A stretch of DNA of 20,507 nt from BRH-c32 sp041674625 (GCA_041674625.1 JBAYVI010000047.1:1-20507); one strand, 5' to 3'. Shown: positions 7,280-15,787, counted from the first letter of the stretch. The notes: generated by a model from the sequence alone, not told the origin. Made by a program: numbers and translations.

Positions 7280-8449
7280 TTATTCAAATGCCGGATAACC
7301 GGTGATATTTTCTCCGATTATAAGAGTATGCATTTCGTGAGTACCTTCATAAGTTTTTACAGATTCTAAATTTGCCGAATGGCGCATAACCGGATATTCG
7401 TCCAAAATTCCATTTGCGCCAAGAATTTCTCTTGCAATGCGTGCAGCATCCAAAGCCACTTCGCAATTATTCCTTTTTGCCATCGAAATTTGTGTATGTT
7501 TTATAGTGCCTTTATCTTTAAGTCGTCCTAATTGAAGAGTCATCAATTGCGATTTAGTAATTTCTGTAAGAATATTAACAAGCTTCAATTGAGTAAGTTG
7601 ATATCCCGCAATCGGTTTACTGAATTGGACTCGTGACTTTGCATAATTAAGTGCCGAATCATATACAGCCATCATAGAACCGACAACTCCCCAAGCGATA
7701 CCGTAACGTGCTTGATTTAGGCACATCAAAGGTGATTTTAAGCCACCCGTTTTAGGAAGAAGATTTGCCTCAGGAATAAAAACATCTTGAAAGATTAATT
7801 CGGATGTAATTGAGGCACGTAAAGAATGTTTACCTTTCATTTCAGGAGCGGAAAATCCTTTTGTACCTTTTTCTACTAAGAATCCTTTCACTACGCCATC
7901 GAGCTTAGCCCAAACAACGGCAATATCAGCGATTGTACCGTTGGTAATCCACATCTTAGCACCATTTATCAAATAACCGCCATCAACTTTTTCGGCTTTC
8001 GTAACCATACCACCCGGATTTGAACCGTAATCGGGTTCAGTTAGACCAAAACAGCCAATTTTTTCCCCCGCAGCTAATTTAGGAAGCCAATAATCTTTCT
8101 GTTCCTCGCTTCCAAATTCATAAATAGGGTACATCACAAGACCGCTTTGAACGGATACGAAACTTCGAACGCCTGAATCGCCTCTTTCGAGTTCTTGCAT
8201 TGCGAGACCATAAGCCACATTATTGGCTTCGGCGCATCCATATTTTGAAGGAAGATTAATTCCGAATAGTCCCAACTCAGCCATCTTAGGTACCAACTCA
8301 TAAGGGAATGACCCCTCTCTATAATTTTTTTCAATTATCGGAATTACTTCTGAATCAACAAATTCGCGAACAGAATTTCTAATTAATATTTCCTCTTCCG
8401 AAAGAAGTGATTCTATATCAAAATAATCTAATCCATTAAAGCCGCTCAT
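7280..8449 (-). CDS. Acyl-CoA dehydrogenase, glutaryl-CoA dehydrogenase-like
   Basis: A 389-residue FAD-dependent acyl-CoA dehydrogenase. Landmarks are FGLTEPDYGSNPGG (134-147) and MWITNG (166-171), which contact FAD and substrate, and the C-terminal YEGTHEMH with the expected catalytic base E368. The segment VRSFVSVQSGLVM (94-106) and the final LIIGENITGYPAF resemble glutaryl-CoA dehydrogenases more than ordinary fatty-acyl enzymes. In the human enzyme the equivalent arginine and serine bind the glutaryl carboxylate, and here they are R95 and S99. GCDH oxidises and decarboxylates glutaryl-CoA to crotonyl-CoA in lysine and tryptophan breakdown, passing electrons to ETF. No ETF or other degradation gene is nearby. 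A broader acyl-CoA substrate remains possible. An AGGAA ribosome site precedes the ATG. Confidence 0.9.
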   Translation of the reverse strand: MSGFNGLDYFDIESLLSEEEILIRNSVREFVDSEVIPIIEKNYREGSFPYELVPKMAELGLFGINLPSKYGCAEANNVAYGLAMQELERGDSGVRSFVSVQSGLVMYPIYEFGSEEQKDYWLPKLAAGEKIGCFGLTEPDYGSNPGGMVTKAEKVDGGYLINGAKMWITNGTIADIAVVWAKLDGVVKGFLVEKGTKGFSAPEMKGKHSLRASITSELIFQDVFIPEANLLPKTGGLKSPLMCLNQARYGIAWGVVGSMMAVYDSALNYAKSRVQFSKPIAGYQLTQLKLVNILTEITKSQLMTLQLGRLKDKGTIKHTQISMAKRNNCEVALDAARIAREILGANGILDEYPVMRHSANLESVKTYEGTHEMHTLIIGENITGYPAFE

Positions 8450-8486
8450 AAATTCCTAATTTTTTTATCTATTAATTTAGCAAAAT

Positions 8487-9125
8487 TTAATATTCTTCTT
8501 CTTGATTTAAATCGAGTTGTGATATTACCTCTTTTATTATTTCCGAAGAATATCCCTTACCTGAAAGGAATGAGAATAATTTTATTTTTAATTTTTGTTT
8601 TTCTGTATTTCTCTGTTTTAAAGAATTTAATTTTTTGTTAGCAATTTCTAAAGCATTTTGCGTCATTTCATCGTGATTATCAAAACCACTCATTACACGA
8701 TTAATTATTTCCCGACTGATACCTTTTTGATATAAACCGGCAATAATTTTATTAATTCCGCTTTTTTTTCTTAGAATCGATTCTTCAATATATCTTTTAG
8801 CAAAATCTTCATCATCAATATAGCCCTTATCTTTTAAGTCATTAAGGGTTTCATCGATAACATCTTTATCATAACCTTTGGCGGATAATTTTTTACGTAA
8901 TTCAAAAAATGAATGGTGCCTTCTACCGAGATAGTTGAAAGCACCATTTCTAACTCTTATTCTGATATCTTGAGCGAGAAGTTTTTCTCGTGCTACATCC
9001 TCAAGATTGTCATTAACTCGCAAACCACTTTTAACGACTACTTCATAATCTATTTTTATTTTAGAATTATCCTCAAAAAAGATAATAACGTTATTACCTT
9101 TTTTAAGCAGTCGAGATATAATCAT
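8487..9125 (-). CDS. recX: RecA regulator RecX
   Basis: A 212-residue RecX-family protein placed immediately after recA (three bases between stop and start), the classic arrangement. RecX binds along the RecA filament and limits its growth and activity. The recognisable tandem three-helix repeats begin at about residue 60 with RNGAFNYLGRRHHSFFELRKKLSAKG. They continue with LNDLKDKGYIDDEDFAKRYIEES and KIIAGLYQKGISREIINRVM. The N-terminal 55 residues form a small beta-rich lysine-rich region (FFEDNSKIKIDYEVV) seen in longer RecX proteins. There is no independent promoter, so expression should follow recA. A 37-bp AT-rich gap separates its stop from the acyl-CoA dehydrogenase start, with no clear terminator. 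Confidence 0.92.
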   Translation of the reverse strand: MIISRLLKKGNNVIIFFEDNSKIKIDYEVVVKSGLRVNDNLEDVAREKLLAQDIRIRVRNGAFNYLGRRHHSFFELRKKLSAKGYDKDVIDETLNDLKDKGYIDDEDFAKRYIEESILRKKSGINKIIAGLYQKGISREIINRVMSGFDNHDEMTQNALEIANKKLNSLKQRNTEKQKLKIKLFSFLSGKGYSSEIIKEVISQLDLNQEEEY

Positions 9126-9128
9126 CTT

Positions 9129-10196
9129 TTATTTACTTTTTTTTGATTTCGATGTTGATGTTTCTTCTTTTTCAGCGTCTTTTGCCGGGACCGGAGAATC
9201 ATCTTTAATCATACCAATAGCAATCATTACGTCTCTTTCGAGATTATTATAGAGAGCTTCATCTTCGAGCATTTTAGTTTTGAGTTGTTCGCGTCCTTGG
9301 AAACGGTCTTCACCGACAGTAAGCCAAGCACCAGCTTTCTTAATTACATTGCGGTCGATACCTGTATCGATAATTTCGCCTACACGGCTTATACCTTCAT
9401 TATATAGAATATCAAATTCTACTTCTATGAATGGAGGTGCAACTTTGCTCTTAACAATTTTTACTTTTGTTCTATTTCCGACAACATTAGTACCATCTTT
9501 AATAGCTCCGATTCTTCTGATATCAAGGCGTACACTTGCATAAAATTTAAGTGCATTACCGCCGGTAGTCGTTTCAGGATTGCCGAACATTACACCAATT
9601 TTGCTTCTTAATTGATTAGTGAAAATAACAGTGGTTTTAGATTTAGAGATAGCACCAGTTAGTTTTCTAAGTGCTTGCGACATTAAACGTGCCTGTAAAG
9701 CCATCTGAGGATCGCCCATTTCGCCTTCTATTTCGGAACGTGGTACGAGTGCGGCAACTGAATCAACAACAATGATATCGAGTGAATTGCTTCTTACTAA
9801 TGTATCAACAATCTCTAATGCTTGTTCGCCAAAATCGGGCTGAGAGATTAAGAGATTTTGAGTATCTACTTTTAATTTTTTTGCATAGTTTACATCAAGA
9901 GCATGCTCTACATCAATGAATGCTGCTAATCCACCAGCTTTTTGAGCTTGAGCAATAATATGGAGACATAATGTAGTTTTACCGGAAGATTCAGGTCCAT
10001 AGATTTCAACTATTCTACCACGTGGAACTCCACCGATACCGAGAGCAAAATCAAGGGATAATGAGCCTGTCGATATTGATTCGATAGCATTAACAACTCC
10101 ATCACCAAGCTTCATTATCGTACCTTTGCCATACTGCTTATCGATCGAAACGATTGCGTCTTCTAATATTTTTATTTTTGAATCTTTCTCTGACAT
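9129..10196 (-). CDS. recA: Recombinase RecA
   Basis: A 355-residue RecA of standard length, forming ATP-dependent filaments on single-stranded DNA for homologous recombination, repair and the SOS coprotease function. The Walker A motif GPESSGKTT is at residues 67-75. The IDVEHALD segment, the DSVAALVPRSEIEGEMGD stretch (Walker B, MAW region), TNQLRSKIGVMFGNPETTTGG (loop L2) and the C-terminal domain with GAWLTVGEDRFQGRE are all present. The tail is rich in K and S. A strong GGAGG ribosome site precedes the ATG. Only 39 AT-rich bp separate it from cinA, with no LexA-type palindrome that I can see. It is probably transcribed from upstream, and the downstream partner recX follows after three bases. 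Confidence 0.99.
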   Translation of the reverse strand: MSEKDSKIKILEDAIVSIDKQYGKGTIMKLGDGVVNAIESISTGSLSLDFALGIGGVPRGRIVEIYGPESSGKTTLCLHIIAQAQKAGGLAAFIDVEHALDVNYAKKLKVDTQNLLISQPDFGEQALEIVDTLVRSNSLDIIVVDSVAALVPRSEIEGEMGDPQMALQARLMSQALRKLTGAISKSKTTVIFTNQLRSKIGVMFGNPETTTGGNALKFYASVRLDIRRIGAIKDGTNVVGNRTKVKIVKSKVAPPFIEVEFDILYNEGISRVGEIIDTGIDRNVIKKAGAWLTVGEDRFQGREQLKTKMLEDEALYNNLERDVMIAIGMIKDDSPVPAKDAEKEETSTSKSKKSK

Positions 10197-10235
10197 AAAT
10201 GCCTCCGTTTTAAATTAATTTCTTTTTAATATTTT

Positions 10236-11492
10236 TTATTCGTCATTTTGGATGCCAAGCAAGTGCCTACGAAGCATATCTAAGGCAGATTGTGAGGCTC
10301 TATCTTTGTTTAATAAACGGTCATCTCCATGTCGGAATTCTTTTGCAGTACATATTTTATCATCGCATATTCCGACATAAACCAACCCCACCGGTTTGCT
10401 TAAAGTACCCCCTGTTGGTCCTAAAATACCTGTTATAGAAAGTCCTATATCAGTACCACTAATTGCTCTTACTCCTTCTGCCATTTGGCGGGCGACTTCA
10501 ATACTTACTGCACCATATTTCTGAATCATATCTTCATTTACTTTTAATAGTTCAACTTTTGCAGCATTGCTATATGCTACAACACCTCTATCAAAATAAT
10601 TTGAACTACCTGAGATATTTGTTAATCGACTTGCAATTAATCCGCCTGTACAAGATTCAGCTACTGCAATTCTTAATACTCTTTCAGTTAGAATTTTGCT
10701 AACCGTTTGTTCTAAAGTATCATCATTTTTTCCATAAATAAATCTGCCCGCTAATGATCGGATTTTCTGTTCAATTTCTACAAGTTTATTAGTTGCTTGT
10801 TCCTCAGTTTCTTCTTTTACAGTAATGCGTAGTCTTACACCGAATTGACTTGGGAGAAAAGCCATCTTACCACCGTTTAATAACGAGGTCATATCTCCAA
10901 GTTTTTCAAAAAGATAAGATTCAGGAATACCTGTGGTAAGCAGATTAGTTTTTTTAATTACATAACCCTTATTGTTAATTTTTTCCGATAAACGTGGAAT
11001 TACAAATTTTTGCATCATTTCTTTCATTTCATAAGGAACACCGGGCATAGCTATAAATGTTTTATTATCTTTTTCAATAAATATTCCGGGGGCGGTACCT
11101 TTGTAATTTCTTATCGGTTCACCGATCATAGGCACTAATGCCTGTTCTTCATTAATTTTTGTTACCACTCTGCCGCGGGCATCGAATATCCTTTTTACAT
11201 CGCTCAATACTAAATCATTCATTACAAGTTCGGTATTAAAATATTTTACTATACAAGCTCGTGTAATATCATCATGAGTAGGACCTAGCCCACCCGTTAC
11301 AATAATGAGGTCATTATTATTAAAAGCATAATCAAATTCTCTTAGAATTGCTTCTGCATCGTCTTGTATAACGTGAGCTTCGGTGATAATAACACCGAGA
11401 TCGGAAAGAGTTTCTCCGATAAACGCACTATTGGTATTGATTGTTTGTCCAATTAATATTTCATCACCAATCGTAACTAAATGAGCATTCAT
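10236..11492 (-). CDS. cinA: CinA: MoaB/Mog-like domain fused to NMN amidohydrolase domain
   Basis: A 418-residue full-length CinA. The N-terminal MoaB/Mog-like domain (about 1-170) opens with TIGDEILIGQTINTNS and has GGLGPTHDD at 67-75; in studied homologues this domain has ADP-ribose pyrophosphatase (COG1058) activity. The C-terminal PncC domain, from about residue 255, contains VAESCTGGLIASRLTNISGSS and GVVAYSNAAK, and in homologues deamidates nicotinamide mononucleotide to recycle pyridine nucleotides. The competence-related name comes from Gram-positive bacteria, where cinA often precedes recA as here. It follows pgpA by six bases with an AGGAT ribosome site, and lies 39 bp before recA, so the cinA-recA linkage is kept in this lineage. 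Confidence 0.96.
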   Translation of the reverse strand: MNAHLVTIGDEILIGQTINTNSAFIGETLSDLGVIITEAHVIQDDAEAILREFDYAFNNNDLIIVTGGLGPTHDDITRACIVKYFNTELVMNDLVLSDVKRIFDARGRVVTKINEEQALVPMIGEPIRNYKGTAPGIFIEKDNKTFIAMPGVPYEMKEMMQKFVIPRLSEKINNKGYVIKKTNLLTTGIPESYLFEKLGDMTSLLNGGKMAFLPSQFGVRLRITVKEETEEQATNKLVEIEQKIRSLAGRFIYGKNDDTLEQTVSKILTERVLRIAVAESCTGGLIASRLTNISGSSNYFDRGVVAYSNAAKVELLKVNEDMIQKYGAVSIEVARQMAEGVRAISGTDIGLSITGILGPTGGTLSKPVGLVYVGICDDKICTAKEFRHGDDRLLNKDRASQSALDMLRRHLLGIQNDE

Positions 11493-11498
11493 AATATC

Positions 11499-11954
11499 CT
11501 ATATAAAATGATACAAAATGTTTGTGAGAATCTGCATTATAAGAAAGGAATAGAACCCCGCCATGATATCGTCTGCAAAGATACCAAGTCCACCCTTTAA
11601 TTTTTCTAATCTATTAACAGGAAACGGTTTAAAAATATCAAATGCCCGCCAGATAAAAAATGCAGGGATTATAAGCCAAAGTGATTTTGGAAGAAAAAGA
11701 AGAGTAATCCACATGCCCACAAACTCATCTAATGTAAATTCTTTTGGGTCCTTTCCGTATACTTTTTCAAATTTATTAGCAATCGGAATACCGAAGACAA
11801 ATGAGATAGAAATAAGCAGAATAAGTAGAGCCGGGTTTTCAAATCCGGGAAGAAGATAAATTGCTAAAGCGGCGAGACTGCCCCAAGTACCGGAAGCTTT
11901 TTTAATAAAGCCAGTACTTAGACCAGAGCCGATTAATTTTTCGAGTTTACTCAA
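11499..11954 (-). CDS. pgpA: Phosphatidylglycerophosphatase A
   Basis: A 151-residue inner-membrane PgpA, which dephosphorylates phosphatidylglycerol phosphate to phosphatidylglycerol. Diagnostic segments are the N-terminal STGFIKKASGTWGS (13-26), the acidic DPKEFTLDEFVG (69-80, with D76 and E77), and GIFADDIMAG (124-133, with D128 and D129). These are the expected metal-binding and catalytic acidic positions, separated by hydrophobic helices. Its start overlaps the end of pgsA by eight bases, so the two consecutive enzymes of phosphatidylglycerol synthesis are translationally coupled. It is followed by cinA after six bases. Confidence 0.93.
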   Translation of the reverse strand: MSKLEKLIGSGLSTGFIKKASGTWGSLAALAIYLLPGFENPALLILLISISFVFGIPIANKFEKVYGKDPKEFTLDEFVGMWITLLFLPKSLWLIIPAFFIWRAFDIFKPFPVNRLEKLKGGLGIFADDIMAGFYSFLIMQILTNILYHFI

Positions 11955-12546
11955 TTCTACCCTTAAAAAGCTTTTTAATTACAATTATATTTGTAAATAT
12001 ATAAGTTATTCCGGTAAATAGCGTAAATAGAGTAATAAAGAGCATTGAATAAAAAATGAGATTATAATTACTAAGAGTTATTATTAAATCGCTATAATTT
12101 GATCTAATCCAATCAACTGAGTTTGCAGCATATAGCAATAAAAGATAATATAGGAAAAACATTTGAAGGAACGTTTTCCACTTTGCACTTTTAGAAGTAA
12201 CGAAACTTACTTTTTTATAATCTGCATATCCTCTTAATCCGGTAACAGTAATATCTCTAAAAACTATTAATAAAACCATCCAAAGATCTAGAGTACCAAT
12301 AATTACGAATCCGAAGAATGCAGCTGAAGTAAGAATCTTATCTGCAAGCGGGTCCATAAATTTTCCCCAAGCAGTTATATAATTAAATTTACGAGCAAGC
12401 CAACCATCGTACCAATCGGTAATAGCGGCTATAACGAATATTAATAGAGATAATTGTTTAAGTTCATCAACGGGTGATAAAAAGAAATAGAAGAAAAATG
12501 GAGTAAGGATAATCCTCGCAACAGTTAATTGATTAGGAAGGAGCAT
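11947..12546 (-). CDS. pgsA: CDP-diacylglycerol--glycerol-3-phosphate phosphatidyltransferase
   Basis: A 199-residue integral membrane CDP-alcohol phosphatidyltransferase. The family motif D-x2-D-G-x2-A-R-x8-G-x3-D-x3-D is complete, with D44, D47, G48, A51, R52, G61, D65 and D69 in DWYDGWLARKF...GKFMDPLADK. The N-terminal LLPNQLTVARIILTP is typical of PgsA. It makes phosphatidylglycerol phosphate from CDP-diacylglycerol and glycerol-3-phosphate, and the next gene, pgpA, removes the phosphate. That pairing supports PgsA over other enzymes of the family. Its start overlaps the DUF971 gene by 14 bases and its end overlaps pgpA by eight, a compact translationally coupled block. Confidence 0.94.
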   Translation of the reverse strand: MLLPNQLTVARIILTPFFFYFFLSPVDELKQLSLLIFVIAAITDWYDGWLARKFNYITAWGKFMDPLADKILTSAAFFGFVIIGTLDLWMVLLIVFRDITVTGLRGYADYKKVSFVTSKSAKWKTFLQMFFLYYLLLLYAANSVDWIRSNYSDLIITLSNYNLIFYSMLFITLFTLFTGITYIFTNIIVIKKLFKGRIE

Positions 12547-12835
12547 TCTCAGCCATTTTTGCTAATGTATTAAATTCATAAATACCGGTATTATGACCAT
12601 CTTCCCAAGTGATTGAAATAGCATAAATACCAATTTTATCAATTGCTTTGATTTTCAAATCCCAATCGGCATAGATAGGAAGATAGCTGCTGCTCTGTTT
12701 TTCTCGTTCGCTATCGCATACTGCGCATGGACAGTTACGTTTTATATTAGCTAATCTAATTATGCTTTCTGAATTATCATTCCAGATTATTTGTAATTTA
12801 TTATCAGGTAAAACTTTTATCTTTTTCGGTGTCAT
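12533..12835 (-). CDS. DUF971 / GBBH-like N-terminal domain protein
   Basis: A 100-residue stand-alone DUF971 protein, the small domain also found at the N-terminus of gamma-butyrobetaine hydroxylases. Family features are the opening P-x-x-I-x-V beta strand, IIWNDNSESIIRL (16-28), the cysteine cluster N-C35-P-C37-A-V-C40, and the end strands GIYAISITWEDGHNTGIYEF. The three cysteines, with a nearby histidine (H84 region), are likely zinc ligands. Stand-alone members are often linked to iron-sulfur or cofactor assembly, but no function is established here. Its ATG overlaps the purC stop by four bases and its end overlaps pgsA by 14. Confidence 0.85.
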   Translation of the reverse strand: MTPKKIKVLPDNKLQIIWNDNSESIIRLANIKRNCPCAVCDSEREKQSSSYLPIYADWDLKIKAIDKIGIYAISITWEDGHNTGIYEFNTLAKMAENAPS

Positions 12836-13728
12836 ATATCTAATATTTTGCCTGTTAGTTTTTCCACTGCTTCAAAATATTTTTTTGCAGTATTTGTAAT
12901 AACGTTCTCCGGTAGAATCGGTGCCGGAGGACGTTTATTAAAATTGATTGAAAGAAGGAAATCTCTTACATATTGTTTATCGTAACTATCTTGTGCTTTT
13001 CCTTTCTCGTATGAATCGAGAGGCCAGAATCGTGATGAATCGGGAGTTAATAATTCATCTATTAATATTACCTTATTATTATAAATACCAAATTCCATTT
13101 TGGTATCGGCTATAATAATTCCTTTAGTAAGTGCGTAGTCGGATGCTTTTTTATAAATCTCCAATGCTTTAGTTTTTATTTCGTTATAAACATCAAAACC
13201 AACTAATCCGATCGCTTTTTTCTCATCAATATTTTCATCGTGATCGCCGATATCGGCCTTTGTAGAAGGAGTAAAAATCGGTTCAGGAAGTTTTTCTGAT
13301 TCTTCTAATCCGGGTGGTAATTGAATGCCGCAAATAGTTTCAGATTTTTTATAATCATTCCAACCTGTGCCTGAAAGATAACCTCTTACGATACATTCTA
13401 AAGGAATAAGTTTAGCTTTTTTTACGAGCATCGAACGTCCTTCTAAAATCTCTTTGTATTCTTGACACTCTTCGGGGTAGTCATCGACCTTTGTGGAAAC
13501 GATATGATTCTCAATTATATCGGAAGTAAAATCGAACCAGAAATTTGAGATATATGTAAGTATCTCCCCTTTATGAGGAATCCCCTGCTGCATTATAACA
13601 TCAAATGCGCTAAGTCGATCAGAAGAGACAATTAGATAATAATCCCCCAATTCATAAACATCCCTTACTTTGCCTTGTTTGAATTTTTTAAGTGAAGGGA
13701 AATCAGTCGATAAAACTACCTTGTCCAT
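12832..13728 (-). CDS. purC: Phosphoribosylaminoimidazole-succinocarboxamide synthase (SAICAR synthetase)
   Basis: A 298-residue PurC of the longer type. It condenses CAIR with aspartate using ATP in de novo purine synthesis. Landmarks are the nucleotide-binding start GKVRDVYELG (19-28), SSDRLSAFD (35-43), the strongly conserved ECIVRGYLSGTGWNDYK, FTPSTKADIGDHDENI, and DTKMEFGIY followed by IDELLTPDSSRFWP. A GAGGAA ribosome site precedes the ATG, and a sigma70-like promoter lies just upstream. It is the first gene of an 11-gene minus-strand run that ends with purD and includes guaB, so three purine genes could be co-regulated. I see no guanine or PurR-type site. Confidence 0.98.
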   Translation of the reverse strand: MDKVVLSTDFPSLKKFKQGKVRDVYELGDYYLIVSSDRLSAFDVIMQQGIPHKGEILTYISNFWFDFTSDIIENHIVSTKVDDYPEECQEYKEILEGRSMLVKKAKLIPLECIVRGYLSGTGWNDYKKSETICGIQLPPGLEESEKLPEPIFTPSTKADIGDHDENIDEKKAIGLVGFDVYNEIKTKALEIYKKASDYALTKGIIIADTKMEFGIYNNKVILIDELLTPDSSRFWPLDSYEKGKAQDSYDKQYVRDFLLSINFNKRPPAPILPENVITNTAKKYFEAVEKLTGKILDI

Positions 13729-13751
13729 TATTCCTCATAATTTAGAAAGGT

Positions 13752-13780
13752 AATATAACGACACTATTTAGCTTATTCAA
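13752..13780 (-). promoter_or_regulatory. Sigma70-like promoter upstream of purC
   Basis: On the minus strand TTGAAT (13775-13780) is followed after exactly 17 bp by TATATT (13752-13757). This would start transcription about 17 bases before the purC ATG. It is the only clear promoter-like pair in the gap between the permease and purC, and could drive the whole 11-gene run. Basal promoter rules in this phylum are not well known to me, so this is a candidate only. Confidence 0.42.
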
Positions 13781-13795
13781 CTTTCCGCAATAATC

Positions 13796-15787
13796 TTACA
13801 TATTAATTTTTATCGGCATAATTACAAAAGGAAGACCCATTTTATAAAGTTTCTTTTGGAGAGTGAATACAATCTGATTATGGAGCATCTTATTAAAGAT
13901 TGTTTCTCTATGGAAGACCAATTGTCCACCGAAAAATACTGTATTGGAATATTTCTCTTGGATAGCTATTATTAATTCTTCGGCAGTTTCTATTATTTCA
14001 GTACCAACTTTAGAAAAACCGTCAGCATAGAAACCATTTCTATTAATAAAATCGATATAGTTATGAATATCTTTTTTTGTTTTCACTTCGAGTTCGTTAA
14101 GTTCAGCAGTACCTTTAAATGACCCTGTATCTACTACTCCAACTTGAGCAAAAACAAAATTGGAAAAAGTATTAGGGAAGGTTCTAAGTACAGAAAGAAG
14201 AGTATGAACACCAAGCCCATTGAATCCGTTTACAAATATAATAGCAGTTTTATCGTTTGGATTAAAATGCGGTTTAGTATGATCACAACCATGCATCACT
14301 TCAATTGATTCGGTAATAGCGGGTAAAATTGTTTCATCAAGCTCTTTAATCTTTTCATGGACAGAGTTATAATGTTTCTTAGTAATAATTGCTAAAGAAA
14401 TTAAGCTTCCGGTTATAACAAGTGTAATCCATCCCCCTTCAAAAAACTTAATTGCAAGGACTGATACTAAAATTAATGAAGTAAGAGAAAGCCCGATTCC
14501 ATTAATTGCAATTTTCTTAAACCAATTTTTATTTTCATTCCTTACCTGCCACCAATGGCGTACCATTCCAAGCTGAGAGAGGAAAAATGTTGCGAATACA
14601 TTTATACTATAAAGTACAATTAGAAATTTAACTGAACCTTTGGATAAAATCATAGTAACCATTGCTGCAGAGCCCATAATTATAACACCATTTTGAGTAA
14701 CAAGTCGATCACTCAGAATTGCGAATCTAGATGGGAACCACCTATCCAATGCCATATTTGCTAGAACTCTTGGACCATCCATAAAACCGGCTTGTGCGGC
14801 TACAAAAAGAATAATAGCTTCAGAAAACAAGATCAAGAATAGAAATATAGTTCCATAAGTGCCCCAATCGGAAGAAATCTTTGAGTACAAAACTGCATTG
14901 AGAGTTTTGCCATGTTCATGAGTTACACCATAAAAGAGGTAAGAAAGAAGAAGACCAACAATCATAAACGAAAGTGAAACAGCCATATATTTCATAGTCT
15001 TTTTTGCAGTATCTACTTTAGGGTCTCTAAGAATTGGAACGCCATTACTAACTGCCTCAATACCGGTATAAGTACCTGCTCCCATAGTATATGCTTTCAC
15101 AATTAAGAATAACATTCCGAAAATTCCTAATTCGTTGGAAGAAGTAGCAATATCAGATGAAGTTGATGTAACAAGATCGCCAAATTGGAATAGATGTACA
15201 GCAAAGGAATAAAGAATAGCAAATATATGGGTAGCAATAAAAATCAAAAATATTGGGACTAAAGGTAAAACTGATTCTTTCACTCCCCTCATATTCATAA
15301 AAATAAGAAGCAAGACGCCGAATAGTGCAAAATAGAATTTGTAATAGAGAAATTCGGTTGGGAAAAAGCTAAATAGAGCATCAGCACCACTCGCAACGGA
15401 AATAGTAATTGTAAGTACATAGTCTATTAGTAGAGCACAACCGGAAATCATTCCAATTTTAGGGGATAATAATTTACTCGCAACAAGATATCCTCCGCCG
15501 CCCGAGGGGAATAGTTCAATAATTTGAGAATAACTTGAACTAATAATCAAAACAGTTAGAACGGTACCAATAGCTACGAAAACGCTTAGAAAGTGGTGGG
15601 TGCCAAGAGTAAGAAATGCTTCTTCAGGACCATAAGCAGAAGAAGAAAGCCCATCGGCTCCAAGACCTACCCAAGCTAAAAATGCAGTTAATGTTATCTT
15701 ATGAAAAATTGCCGGATCCTTTAAATCTCTTGATTTTCCGAGCATAAATCTTTTTGCAGAATTTAAAAAATTCTTATCATGTTCCAT
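13796..15787 (-). CDS. APC-superfamily permease, KimA-like potassium importer candidate
   Basis: A 663-residue membrane protein with about 12 hydrophobic segments in the first 470 residues, then a roughly 185-residue soluble C-terminal domain. The layout and several motifs resemble Bacillus KimA (YdaO): KRFMLGK (12-18), D45-GLSSSA-Y52, SYSQIIELFPSGGGGYLV (85-102), LIDYVLTITISVASGAD (120-136), and GTYTGIEAVSNG. As I recall, potassium in KimA is bound near D36, Y43, T121 and S125. The equivalent positions here are D45, Y52, T126 and S130 with the same spacing. It may therefore import potassium with protons, but a general amino-acid permease of the same superfamily is the alternative. No ribosome site is obvious before the ATG. 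It has its own promoter-like sequence and stands alone. Confidence 0.85.
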   Translation of the reverse strand: MEHDKNFLNSAKRFMLGKSRDLKDPAIFHKITLTAFLAWVGLGADGLSSSAYGPEEAFLTLGTHHFLSVFVAIGTVLTVLIISSSYSQIIELFPSGGGGYLVASKLLSPKIGMISGCALLIDYVLTITISVASGADALFSFFPTEFLYYKFYFALFGVLLLIFMNMRGVKESVLPLVPIFLIFIATHIFAILYSFAVHLFQFGDLVTSTSSDIATSSNELGIFGMLFLIVKAYTMGAGTYTGIEAVSNGVPILRDPKVDTAKKTMKYMAVSLSFMIVGLLLSYLFYGVTHEHGKTLNAVLYSKISSDWGTYGTIFLFLILFSEAIILFVAAQAGFMDGPRVLANMALDRWFPSRFAILSDRLVTQNGVIIMGSAAMVTMILSKGSVKFLIVLYSINVFATFFLSQLGMVRHWWQVRNENKNWFKKIAINGIGLSLTSLILVSVLAIKFFEGGWITLVITGSLISLAIITKKHYNSVHEKIKELDETILPAITESIEVMHGCDHTKPHFNPNDKTAIIFVNGFNGLGVHTLLSVLRTFPNTFSNFVFAQVGVVDTGSFKGTAELNELEVKTKKDIHNYIDFINRNGFYADGFSKVGTEIIETAEELIIAIQEKYSNTVFFGGQLVFHRETIFNKMLHNQIVFTLQKKLYKMGLPFVIMPIKINM

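Noticed and set aside
8134..8334. 66-codon minus-strand ORF inside the acyl-CoA dehydrogenase
   Set aside because: It is an out-of-frame reading of a well-conserved enzyme gene with no domain of its own.
10197..10235. SOS/LexA box before recA
   Set aside because: The 39 bp are almost entirely A and T apart from the ribosome site, and contain no palindrome resembling known LexA sites.
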